Origin: Tidjanibacter sp. | GTDB lineage: Bacteria; Bacteroidota; Bacteroidia; Bacteroidales; Rikenellaceae | Direction: 5' to 3' | NCBI GenBank assembly: GCA_017630115.1 | Contig: JAGBVY010000139.1 | Span: 1-7,847 of the forward strand | DNA length: 7,847 nucleotides | Shown here: piece after piece, positions 1 to 5,777 of the stretch | Position numbering within the stretch: position 1 is the stretch's first letter | Layout of the letters: every line of letters begins with the position of its first letter | The notes under the pieces: model-generated | Told to the model about the DNA's origin: nothing | Seen by the model: only the letters and a program-made list of their open reading frames with translations | The model's database searches: none | Translations under genes and position numbers: made by a program

Positions 1-18
1 TATATATATAATATAGGT

Positions 19-675
19 ATGGTACACATTCTTGATAGGGAGAATAACTCTATTCTCAACAAGTTTCTTTCGGAGATTCGCAATGTAGAGGTTCAAGGCG
101 ATAGTATGCGCTTTCGTCGCAACCTCGAAAGGATTGCAGAGATTTGCGCCTACGAGATTAGTCGCACTCTCAACTATGTGCCCCAGATTGTGGAGACACC
201 TCTGGGTGAGGCGCAGGTGATGCTGGCCAACGACAAGGTTGTGCTTGCTACAATCTTGCGCGCGGGTCTGCCTTTTCATCAGGGTTTTCTCAACTATTTC
301 GACGATGCTCAGAATGCCTTTGTGTCGGCCTATCGTAAGCACCATAAGGATGGCTCATTTGAGGTCAAGGTGGAGTATATTTCGTGTGGCCAGTTGGAGG
401 GCAAGGTGTTGATTTTGGTCGATCCTATGTTGGCCACCGGCACCTCGCTGGTCTATTCCTACGAGGCGTTGGTTGCTAAGGGTGGCACACCCAAGGAGTT
501 GCACGTTGCTGCTGTCATTGCCAGTGAGGCGGGTGTGGAGTATGCGGCCAAACATCTGCCCCACGATGCACACATCTGGTGCGCCTCGGTCGATCCCGAG
601 CTTTCGGCGCAGAGCTATATCATCCCCGGATTGGGTGATGCGGGCGATTTGGCCTATGGCTCGAAGTTGGAGTAG
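19..675 (+). CDS. upp: Uracil phosphoribosyltransferase
   Basis: This cytoplasmic salvage enzyme converts uracil and PRPP to UMP and diphosphate. The 218-residue product is near the family's usual length of about 210. The type I phosphoribosyltransferase PRPP loop is at residues 131-144 (LILVDPMLATGTSL). The ILRAGLPFHQG segment is at about 79-89, and the C-terminal uracil-binding segment YIIPGLGDAGD is at 200-210. The ATG at 19 is the first in frame in the window and gives the expected N-terminus, but only 18 AT-rich bases precede it, so promoter and operon context lie outside. It is the only + strand gene here and converges with the M28 peptidase gene. Its TAG stop lies at the start of a short heptamer repeat, and a strong terminator follows 25 bases later. 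The identity is secure from the motifs. Confidence 0.96.
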   Translation: MVHILDRENNSILNKFLSEIRNVEVQGDSMRFRRNLERIAEICAYEISRTLNYVPQIVETPLGEAQVMLANDKVVLATILRAGLPFHQGFLNYFDDAQNAFVSAYRKHHKDGSFEVKVEYISCGQLEGKVLILVDPMLATGTSLVYSYEALVAKGGTPKELHVAAVIASEAGVEYAAKHLPHDAHIWCASVDPELSAQSYIIPGLGDAGDLAYGSKLE

Positions 676-693
676 ATAGTCTAACGTCTAAGG
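671..693 (+). repeat. TCTAACG-type heptamer repeat at the upp 3' end
   Basis: Read on the - strand this segment is CCTTAGA, CGTTAGA, CTATCTA: three 7-base units, two of them nearly identical. The upp stop codon TAG (673-675) falls in the most degenerate unit. The 13-mer GTCTAACGTCTAA (679-691) recurs exactly, in the same sense relative to its gene, at the 3' end of mntP (5745-5757 on the complementary strand). Its function is unknown. Confidence 0.7.
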
Positions 694-700
694 TAAAATT

Positions 701-736
701 AAAACGCGGGTATCAAAAAAGATACCCGCGTTTTTT
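701..736 (+). terminator. Rho-independent terminator of upp, probably bidirectional
   Basis: A perfect 14-bp stem (701-714 with 721-734, GC core CGCGGGTATC) closes a loop of six A, and the right arm runs into TTTTTT (731-736). On the opposite strand the same stem ends in TTTT followed by AATTTTA, so it could also stop transcripts arriving from the M28 gene, whose stop codon is about 170 bases away. No better terminator is visible immediately after the M28 gene. Confidence 0.93.
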
Positions 737-755
737 GTGGGGGTTGATGGGGTTG

Positions 756-818
756 CTGAGAGGACTGAGAGGACTGGGAGAACCCAGTAAACCCAGTAAA
801 CCCAGAGAACCCAGAAGA
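756..818. repeat. Degenerate 9-bp tandem array (CTGAGAGGA / CCCAGTAAA)
   Basis: Seven consecutive units stay in strict 9-base register: CTGAGAGGA twice (756-773), CTGGGAGAA (774-782), CCCAGTAAA twice (783-800), CCCAGAGAA (801-809) and CCCAGAAGA (810-818). At the junction between the G-rich and C-rich halves, ACTGGG (773-778) and CCCAGT (783-788) can form a 6-bp hairpin with loop AGAA. There is no T-run after it, so it is not a terminator. No credible gene is present. Confidence 0.85.
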
Positions 819-832
819 TAGGGCTTATGGGA

Positions 833-895
833 CAATTCCCTATGCGCCCTAAATTCCCTAAGCTCCTTAAACTCTCTAAATTCTCTAAGGCCCCT
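833..895. repeat. Degenerate 9-bp tandem array (AARNYYYYT)
   Basis: Seven consecutive 9-base units run without a gap: CAATTCCCT, ATGCGCCCT, AAATTCCCT, AAGCTCCTT, AAACTCTCT, AAATTCTCT and AAGGCCCCT. The array ends 6 bases before the M28 stop codon on the - strand. A matching array with the same consensus and + strand orientation is at 5641-5694. The 9-base period encodes three-residue repeats such as KFP/KLL/KLS in one frame, so small reading frames over it are artefacts of periodicity. Confidence 0.85.
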
Positions 896-901
896 CCTTG
901 T

Positions 902-2353
902 TTAGAAGAACCAACCCATAGTGCAGAGTGTGGTGCGGTTGAGTATGCGAGGTGGGGTGGTGGTGTAGAGGCTACTCAGAGCGTAGCGGTTGGTGGCCTC
1001 AAAGAATAGTCCACCCAGTTGTACACCCAGACCCCAACTCCAACCCCACTCATTGGTGTTCAGTCCGAGCGTTTGGGGTTGGCAACTGAGCTTATTGACC
1101 TTAGCCCCAAAGGTGTGGCTCCAATAGCCACCCGCAAGGAGGTAGGCCGACGAACGTCCTGAGGTTTTTAACATCAGCTCCACAGGTATGGTCACCCCCT
1201 GCGTGCCGAGCCTCTGGGCCTTACCATAGGGGTCGGCTGGGTCGGCAGGTGTGAGAGCTTTGCGGCTTTCGTAAGTTGCTCCCACGCGCAGGCCAAAATG
1301 TTTGTGGGTATATTGCACCTTCAAGCCCACATTCCACGCCCCCGCCTCACGTCCACGAATGGCGCTATCGGGGTAGTGGTGGTAGTTGTTGCCAAAAGCA
1401 TACGAGAGTCCCCATTCGAGGTTGTTGTTGCCCGAGTGGTGTTTCTTAGCCACCTTGCCCGAGGCTGTGGCCTCTTTGGAGGTGTCTATGGCAACCGTAA
1501 GTTCGCCAACGAAATCGACAATTTTTGCAATGCCATCATAATCAATCTTCTCGGCCGTATCTTCGGGTTTGTGGTAGGGTGAGTCGGTGCCGGTTGTAAG
1601 GGCGAGTGTTGGGCAGCCTCGTTTTGCAAAAGGCTCGGTGTCGGTGGCCAGAAGCAGCTTGCGCTCATAGGGCTTGGTCTTTACAGGAAGCTCATTTTTT
1701 GTAGCCACCCTGCCCACAATCTCCTCTGCACCATTGAGAGTACCTACACCCTCAATTTGGAGCGCTCCTTCGCCAAGCCAGCCCACCATATCCATATTTA
1801 TCATTACCTTCACGCTTCCCTCTGGCAGTCGCTCTGCCAAGTCTTTCGACCCATAGAGGCCAATCTCCTCGGCGTCGAAGGCGGCAAAGAGGAGGGTGTG
1901 GGTGGGCTTGTAGTTCATCTGGGTAAAAAGTCGTGCCACCTCAATCAGGGCTGCTGTGCCCGAGGCGTTGTCGTCGGCGCCGGGATAGATTTCGCCTCTT
2001 TTGGTGCCGAGGTGGTCGTAGTGGGCGCCAATTACAATGTAGGAGTTGCGGTCGATGCCGTCGATGCGACCCACCACATTGCGAAATACGCCATCTTCGA
2101 GCGAGGTGGTGAAGTTGTGGTAGTAGTCGGCACGCTCAAAGGTTTTCAGCCCCAGCGAGCCGAATTCCGAACGGATGTAGTCGCCTGCGGCATAACCACC
2201 CTCCGAGCCGGCTTTGCGACCAGCCAATTCCGAGCTTGTCAGGTACTCGATGTGGGCCTTGATTTTTGCCGCAGTTTGCGCCCGTCGAGGGGTGCCATAT
2301 AAGCACATTAGCGACACTAAAAGTGTCGCTAATGTCAGCCAAAATCTCTTCAT
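902..2353 (-). CDS. Secreted M28-family zinc peptidase with C-terminal beta-barrel-like domain
   Basis: The 483-residue product begins with a Sec-type signal peptide (KR, then a hydrophobic core to about residue 20). Residues 30-290 form an M28 aminopeptidase-like domain with all expected metal ligands: H111 in GAHYDH, D127 in GADDNASG, the E162-E163 pair in DAEEIGLYGS (general base and ligand), D188 in INMDMVG and H261 in SPYHKPED. It is therefore predicted to be an active two-zinc exopeptidase; the substrate cannot be read. After a polar linker (about 291-308), residues 309-483 show alternating aromatic/glycine strands ending in a terminal Phe (MGWFF), like Bacteroidetes outer-membrane beta-barrel domains. 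This suggests anchoring in the outer membrane with the peptidase outside the cytoplasm. The ATG at 2353 lies 3 bases after the tyrS stop, so cotranscription and translational coupling are likely. A perfect hairpin lies in the signal-peptide codons. The peptidase call is firm; the barrel call is moderate. Confidence 0.88.
   Translation of the reverse strand: MKRFWLTLATLLVSLMCLYGTPRRAQTAAKIKAHIEYLTSSELAGRKAGSEGGYAAGDYIRSEFGSLGLKTFERADYYHNFTTSLEDGVFRNVVGRIDGIDRNSYIVIGAHYDHLGTKRGEIYPGADDNASGTAALIEVARLFTQMNYKPTHTLLFAAFDAEEIGLYGSKDLAERLPEGSVKVMINMDMVGWLGEGALQIEGVGTLNGAEEIVGRVATKNELPVKTKPYERKLLLATDTEPFAKRGCPTLALTTGTDSPYHKPEDTAEKIDYDGIAKIVDFVGELTVAIDTSKEATASGKVAKKHHSGNNNLEWGLSYAFGNNYHHYPDSAIRGREAGAWNVGLKVQYTHKHFGLRVGATYESRKALTPADPADPYGKAQRLGTQGVTIPVELMLKTSGRSSAYLLAGGYWSHTFGAKVNKLSCQPQTLGLNTNEWGWSWGLGVQLGGLFFEATNRYALSSLYTTTPPRILNRTTLCTMGWFF
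2305..2335 (-). promoter_or_regulatory. Perfect 14-bp inverted repeat in the M28 signal-peptide codons
   Basis: Arms 2305-2318 and 2322-2335 are perfectly complementary over 14 bp around a 3-base loop (AAA on +, UUU in the message). In the mRNA the hairpin begins 18 nucleotides after the A of the ATG, inside codons for the hydrophobic core (residues 7-17). It could hold the start region or stall a ribosome arriving from tyrS, or be an in-frame palindromic repeat. No T-run follows on the - strand, so it does not look like a terminator. A regulatory role is inference. Confidence 0.5.
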
Positions 2354-2356
2354 ATC

Positions 2357-3652
2357 TTACTCAGCGATAATGATATAGTAGTTCTTCTTGCCCTTCTGAA
2401 CAAGCAGATATTTGCCGGCAATAAGGCTCTCTGTGCCCACCATCTGATAGGGGTCGGCAACCTTCTCTTTGTTGATGGCTACGCCGCCACCCTGAATGAG
2501 TTTCCTCAGTTCGCCCTTCGAGGGGAAGATGGTGGCTTTCTCAACGCACAACGAGAGGAAATCGACACCTGCGGAGAGCTCCTCGGCACTCACCTTATAC
2601 TGAGGCACACCCTCAAATACCTGCAAGAAGGTCTGCTCGTCGATGGTTTTCAGCGCCTCGCTAGCGCCCGCACCAAAGAGTATGCCACTGGCAGCCACTG
2701 CCTTCTCGTACTCCTCGCGCGAGTGAATCATAACCGTCACCTCCTCAGCCAAACGCTTTTGCAGCTTGCGCTCGTGGGGAGCTACCTCATGCTCGGCTAT
2801 GAGGCTGTCGATGGTCGCTTTGTCGAGCAGGGTAAAGATGCGGATGTAGCTCTTGGCGTCCTCGTCGCTCACATTGAGCCAGAACTGATAGAACTTATAA
2901 GGCGAAGTGTAGCGTGCGTCGAGCCATACGTTGCCGCTCTCGGTCTTGCCAAACTTGGTGCCGTCGGCCTTCTTGATGAGGGGGCAGGTGAGTGCAAAGG
3001 CGTCGTTTGCACCCTTCTTGCGGCGGATAAGCTCAGTACCGGTGGTAATGTTGCCCCACTGGTCGCTACCGCCGAGCTGCAACTTACAGCCGTGAGCCTC
3101 GTAGAGGTGGTAGAAGTCGTAGCCCTGAACGAGCTGATAGGTGAACTCGGTAAACGACATACCGTCGCCTTCGCCATTGAAACGTTTTTTCACCGAATCT
3201 TTGGCCATCATATAGTTTACAGTGATGTGTTTGCCCACGTCGCGGATAAATTCGAGGAACGAAAACTCCTTCATCCAGTCGTAGTTATTGACCATAAGTG
3301 CGGCGTTGGGAGCGTCGCTATCGAAGTCGATGAGCTTGGAGAGCTGACGTTTGATGCACTCTTGGTTGTGACGCAAGGTGGCCTCGTCCAAGAGGTTGCG
3401 CTCCTGCGACTTGCCCGAGGGGTCGCCAATCATACCCGTAGCACCACCCACCAGTGCGATGGGGCGGTGGCCACAATTTTGGAGATGTTTGAGTATCATA
3501 ACGCCCACAAGGTGACCGATGTGCAGCGAGTCGGCTGTTGGGTCAATGCCGAGGTAGGCGGTGGTCATCTCTTTTTGGAGTTGCTCTTCTGTGCCGGGCA
3601 TCATATCGTGAATCATACCCCTCCATTTAAGTTCTTCTACAAAATTTGCCAT
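2357..3652 (-). CDS. tyrS: Tyrosyl-tRNA synthetase
   Basis: This enzyme activates tyrosine with ATP and charges tRNA-Tyr in the cytoplasm. The 431-residue product has full family length (about 420-430). Class I features appear in order: the GIDPTADS segment (35-42), the HIGH signature (44-47), the tyrosine-site segment YQLVQGYD (172-179), GGSDQWGN (194-201) and the KMSKS-equivalent KFGKT (233-237). A C-terminal S4-like RNA-binding domain covers about residues 360-430. The KFGKT form marks the bacterial TyrS group rather than TyrZ. The ATG start gives the usual MxNFVEELxWRGM-type N-terminus; an A/G-rich stretch (AGAAAGAGAACA) precedes it in place of a clear Shine-Dalgarno. It lies 75 bases after dnaX, with no terminator between, and 3 bases before the M28 gene. 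No T-box leader is visible, as expected in this phylum. Confidence 0.97.
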   Translation of the reverse strand: MANFVEELKWRGMIHDMMPGTEEQLQKEMTTAYLGIDPTADSLHIGHLVGVMILKHLQNCGHRPIALVGGATGMIGDPSGKSQERNLLDEATLRHNQECIKRQLSKLIDFDSDAPNAALMVNNYDWMKEFSFLEFIRDVGKHITVNYMMAKDSVKKRFNGEGDGMSFTEFTYQLVQGYDFYHLYEAHGCKLQLGGSDQWGNITTGTELIRRKKGANDAFALTCPLIKKADGTKFGKTESGNVWLDARYTSPYKFYQFWLNVSDEDAKSYIRIFTLLDKATIDSLIAEHEVAPHERKLQKRLAEEVTVMIHSREEYEKAVAASGILFGAGASEALKTIDEQTFLQVFEGVPQYKVSAEELSAGVDFLSLCVEKATIFPSKGELRKLIQGGGVAINKEKVADPYQMVGTESLIAGKYLLVQKGKKNYYIIIAE

Positions 3653-3727
3653 TGTTCTCTTTCTTGTCTATGTATGTTCTAACTTATTGTTTTCAATCTT
3701 TTGTCTTGCTGTTTTGTTGTGGGCGGA

Positions 3728-5551
3728 CTATTGCATATCCAGTTCGAGCTCTTGGATGAGTGTGCCGAGTTCGCCGTTTTGCTCCACAAGGTAGTGGACT
3801 TTATCTATTGCCCTGACAGGCAGCGAGTTGTCTTCCGAGTTGTCGATGCTCACATTGAGCACGATGCTTCCGTCCAACTGACAACACTCTTGCAGCAGCA
3901 AGGTTATCTCGGGTTGGTGGCGCAAGACCTCGTCGCGGAGGATGTCGGTCTTTACAGCCATCGACAGAGTGTGGCCGGTCACCTGCGTCTGCTTCAATGC
4001 GTAGCCCAAACGAGGGTGCTCCATCATAAGGCGCTCCATAAAACCCTCCCAGTTGCGTAGAATCTTCTGCTGCGAGTAGGGGTCGTAGTGTATGGCTACT
4101 GCCTCCTGTGTTTCGTCGGCTACCATACCTCCTTTGAGAATGTCGCTAATGGTGTTGCCAAGTATCGCACTCCTGCCTTTGGCCTCAGCCTCGGAATCGT
4201 AGGGAACGGAGTGAATGGTGGCCGCTGCATTAGGCGTGGTGACCACAGGCTCACTCTCGGCTGCAATCGGGGTTGGCGAGGCAACGCTTGGGCTTGGAGC
4301 CACCTCAGGCTTGGGGGTTGGAGCTGCTATGGGCTGTGGTGTGGCGACTTGTTGTTGTGGCTGCTGCTGTGTGGGTTGGGCAGCAGTCGCGGCTGCTGTG
4401 GCTGGCTCGGCGCTAAGTTGCGGGAGCGTGGGCTGGGCTATGTCAATTTTTTTTTTTTGACACATCCCCGCGAGCCTCATAAGACCCAACTCGACGTGCA
4501 GACGCTGATTGGTTGCTGTGCGGAAACCGCCGTCAATAGTTCCCAAATGGGCTATTGCACCAAAGAGGAAACCTATGTCGCACGCGCCGCTCTGGGCTTT
4601 GTATTTGTCCAGCAGAGAGCCGGTTATCTCCAAAAGTGGCAACGTCTGGGGGTCTTTGCACATAAGCAAATCCCTCAGGTGGGTTGCAAGTCCCGAAGCG
4701 AATGTTTGTCCCGAGAAGCCTTTTTTGAGCACCTCATCGAAGATTAGCAGAGCCCTCTTGTAGTCGCCATCCACGATAGCCTCCGTCACGGAGAAGTAGG
4801 TGTCGTAGTCGAGCACATTGAGCGTTGCTGCCACCTCTTTGTAGGCGAGGTTGCCACCGCAGAACGATACAGCCTTGTCGAACATCGATAGTGCGTCGCG
4901 CATACCGCCGTCGGCTTTGCGTGCAATCAGGTGGAGCGACTCGTCGTCGTAGGCCACACCCTCACGCTCAGCGATGGTTTTCAGGTAGCCCACAGCGTCC
5001 TCTATGCGTATGCGCTGGAAGTCGTAAATCTGGCAGCGCGAGAGGATTGTGGCGGGTATCTTGTGTTTTTCGGTTGTGGCGAGTATGAATATGGCGTGGT
5101 GGGGAGGCTCTTCGAGCGTTTTCAGGAAGGCGTTGAAAGCGGCCTGCGAGAGCATATGCACCTCGTCGATGATAAAGACGCTGTAACTGCCAATCTGGGG
5201 CGGAACTCTCACTTGGTCCGTCAGGTCGCGTATGTTCTCCACCGAGTTGTTGGAGGCAGCGTCGAGTTCGTGGATTGAGAAGCTGCGTCCTTCGTTGAAG
5301 CTACGGCACGACTCACACTGGCCACAAGCCTCGCCGTCGGCACCCGGATTCAGACAGTTGATTGTCTTGGCAAAGATGCGGGCGCAGGTGGTTTTGCCCA
5401 CTCCGCGAGGGCCGCAGAAGAGGAATGCGTGTGCCAACTGCTGACGTGCAATGGCGTTTTTGAGTGTTGTGGTGATGTGGCTCTGACCCACAACCGACTC
5501 GAAAGTCTGTGGGCGATATTTGCGTGCCGAAACTATAAAATTGCTACTCAT
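3728..5551 (-). CDS. dnaX: DNA polymerase III subunit gamma/tau
   Basis: This is the ATPase of the replication clamp loader, tau also tethering polymerase and helicase in well-studied bacteria. From the chosen ATG the product has 607 residues. Domain I has Walker A GPRGVGKT (47-54), a four-cysteine zinc module (C66, C76, C79, C82), Walker B FIIDE with D129/E130, sensor 1 ATTE (158-161), the SRC arginine-finger motif (171-173) and sensor 2 GGMRDALS (215-222). Clamp-loader domain III ends near residue 362. A Pro/Gln/Ala/Thr-rich linker (about 370-445) leads to a C-terminal tau domain ending ELELDMQ. Codons 365-368 (QKKK) contain a 12-A run suited to slippage (separate entry). The ATG at 5551 is preferred over an in-frame GTG at 5587, because the product then begins MSSNFIVSARKYRPQTF as in the family and the GTG overlaps the predicted promoter. 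Likely first gene of dnaX-tyrS-M28. Confidence 0.96.
   Translation of the reverse strand: MSSNFIVSARKYRPQTFESVVGQSHITTTLKNAIARQQLAHAFLFCGPRGVGKTTCARIFAKTINCLNPGADGEACGQCESCRSFNEGRSFSIHELDAASNNSVENIRDLTDQVRVPPQIGSYSVFIIDEVHMLSQAAFNAFLKTLEEPPHHAIFILATTEKHKIPATILSRCQIYDFQRIRIEDAVGYLKTIAEREGVAYDDESLHLIARKADGGMRDALSMFDKAVSFCGGNLAYKEVAATLNVLDYDTYFSVTEAIVDGDYKRALLIFDEVLKKGFSGQTFASGLATHLRDLLMCKDPQTLPLLEITGSLLDKYKAQSGACDIGFLFGAIAHLGTIDGGFRTATNQRLHVELGLMRLAGMCQKKKIDIAQPTLPQLSAEPATAAATAAQPTQQQPQQQVATPQPIAAPTPKPEVAPSPSVASPTPIAAESEPVVTTPNAAATIHSVPYDSEAEAKGRSAILGNTISDILKGGMVADETQEAVAIHYDPYSQQKILRNWEGFMERLMMEHPRLGYALKQTQVTGHTLSMAVKTDILRDEVLRHQPEITLLLQECCQLDGSIVLNVSIDNSEDNSLPVRAIDKVHYLVEQNGELGTLIQELELDMQ
4447..4458 (-). 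other. A12 slippery run in dnaX, candidate gamma/tau recoding site
   Basis: The dnaX message reads C-A12-UUGACAUAG, decoded in frame as Gln-Lys-Lys-Lys-Ile-Asp-Ile (residues 365-371). A shift into the -1 frame, or one extra A, gives AAT then TGA. A +1 shift, or one A fewer, gives TTG ACA TAG. Either change would end the protein after 369-370 residues, exactly at the end of clamp-loader domain III, giving a gamma-like product. Such sites at this place in dnaX are established in E. coli (ribosomal -1 frameshift) and Thermus thermophilus (transcriptional slippage on an A run). I see no strong stem-loop right after the run and only a weak G-rich stretch before it, which fits simple homopolymer slippage better. 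Confidence 0.75.
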
Positions 5552-5567
5552 AGTCTGTGTGCTTTCC

Positions 5568-5589
5568 TTGTGGGGATAAATCCCCACAA
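5568..5589. promoter_or_regulatory. Palindrome over the predicted dnaX transcription start
   Basis: Perfect 9-bp arms TTGTGGGGA (5568-5576) and TCCCCACAA (5581-5589) flank a 4-base centre, TAAA. On the - strand it begins inside the TTG of the predicted -7 element TATCTTTG and covers the expected start site, ending 17 bases before the dnaX ATG. A dyad here is placed like an operator. If transcription starts near 5580-5582, most of the left arm would be missing from the RNA, so a DNA-level site is more likely than an RNA hairpin. Confidence 0.45.
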
Positions 5590-5617
5590 AGATATGGATT
5601 ATAATGGAGAATTGAAA
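5587..5617 (-). promoter_or_regulatory. Bacteroidetes-type promoter for dnaX
   Basis: On the - strand the -7 element TATCTTTG (5594-5587) is a full match to the Bacteroidetes consensus TAnnTTTG. Exactly 19 bases upstream sits TTTC (5617-5614), one mismatch from the -33 element TTTG and at consensus spacing. The -33-like box is part of the AATTGAA tandem repeat. Transcription would begin around 5580-5582, leaving a leader of about 30 bases before the dnaX ATG. Confidence 0.6.
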
Positions 5618-5635
5618 ATTGAAAATTGAAAATTA
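5610..5635. repeat. AATTGAA heptamer tandem repeat
   Basis: Three exact AATTGAA units (5610-5616, 5617-5623, 5624-5630) are followed by a partial AATTA. The repeat lies immediately upstream of the dnaX -7 element and provides its -33-like box. A change in copy number would not alter spacing to the -7 element if units were added on the distal side. Confidence 0.9.
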
Positions 5636-5640
5636 GCTAT

Positions 5641-5694
5641 AAGGCCTTTAAGGCCCTTAAAGCCCCTAAGGCCCTTAAAGCCATTAAGGACTTA
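5641..5694. repeat. 9-bp tandem array (AARGCCCYT), near-palindromic
   Basis: Six units are in exact 9-base register: AAGGCCTTT, AAGGCCCTT, AAAGCCCCT, AAGGCCCTT, AAAGCCATT and AAGGACTTA. Units are close to their own reverse complement; a 17-base stretch at 5646-5662 (CTTTAAGG-C-CCTTAAAG) is palindromic around one central base. It is the counterpart of the array at 833-895. It lies between the mntP 3' end and the dnaX promoter, and no gene is visible in it. Confidence 0.9.
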
Positions 5695-5735
5695 GGTCGG
5701 TCGGCGGTTGGCGGTAGTCGGTTGTCGTCTTTTGC

Positions 5736-5777
5736 CTTAGGTCGTTAGACGTTAGACCTTCGACGTTAGACGATTAA
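5736..5777. repeat. CGTTAGA heptamer array overlapping the mntP 3' end
   Basis: Six 7-base units are in register on +: CTTAGGT, CGTTAGA, CGTTAGA, CCTTCGA, CGTTAGA, CGATTAA. The last two overlap mntP, supplying its stop codon (5766-5768) and the final codons for Leu-Ile-Val. The shared 13-mer at 5745-5757 matches the repeat after upp. Between this array and the nonamer array lies a degenerate GTCGG/CGGTTG-rich stretch (about 5695-5730). Confidence 0.8.

Noticed and set aside
756..895. CRISPR-like array
   Set aside because: Units are only 9 bases, directly adjacent, with no unique spacers and no cas genes nearby.
827..1009. A 60-codon + strand frame with K-F-P/K-L-S triplets
   Set aside because: Its N-terminal half is a translation of the 9-base repeat and its C-terminal half is antisense to the M28 gene, so it is an artefact of periodicity.
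2296..2310. Lipoprotein signal (C17 in SLMC) for the M28 peptidase
   Set aside because: The residues before Cys (S-L-M) do not fit a lipobox, which wants a small residue at -1. A C-terminal barrel would provide anchoring instead.
2723..3682. A 319-codon open frame on the + strand opposite tyrS
   Set aside because: It lies entirely antisense to a well-supported synthetase and has no recognisable domain. Its length follows from the codon usage of the opposite strand.
3653..3727. Separate tyrS promoter (TAAGTTAG as a -7 element)
   Set aside because: It mismatches the -7 consensus and has no TTTG-like box 19-21 bases upstream, so cotranscription with dnaX is simpler.
5552..5587. GTG start at 5587 adding 12 residues to DnaX
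   Set aside because: The added residues translate the palindrome and fit no family N-terminus, and the GTG overlaps the predicted -7 element. The ATG at 5551 gives the expected MSSNFIVSARKYRPQTF.
5577..5588. Possible DnaA box in the dnaX leader (TTTATCCCCACA)
   Set aside because: The consensus is TTATNCACA. Here two extra C separate TTATC from CACA, so it does not match.
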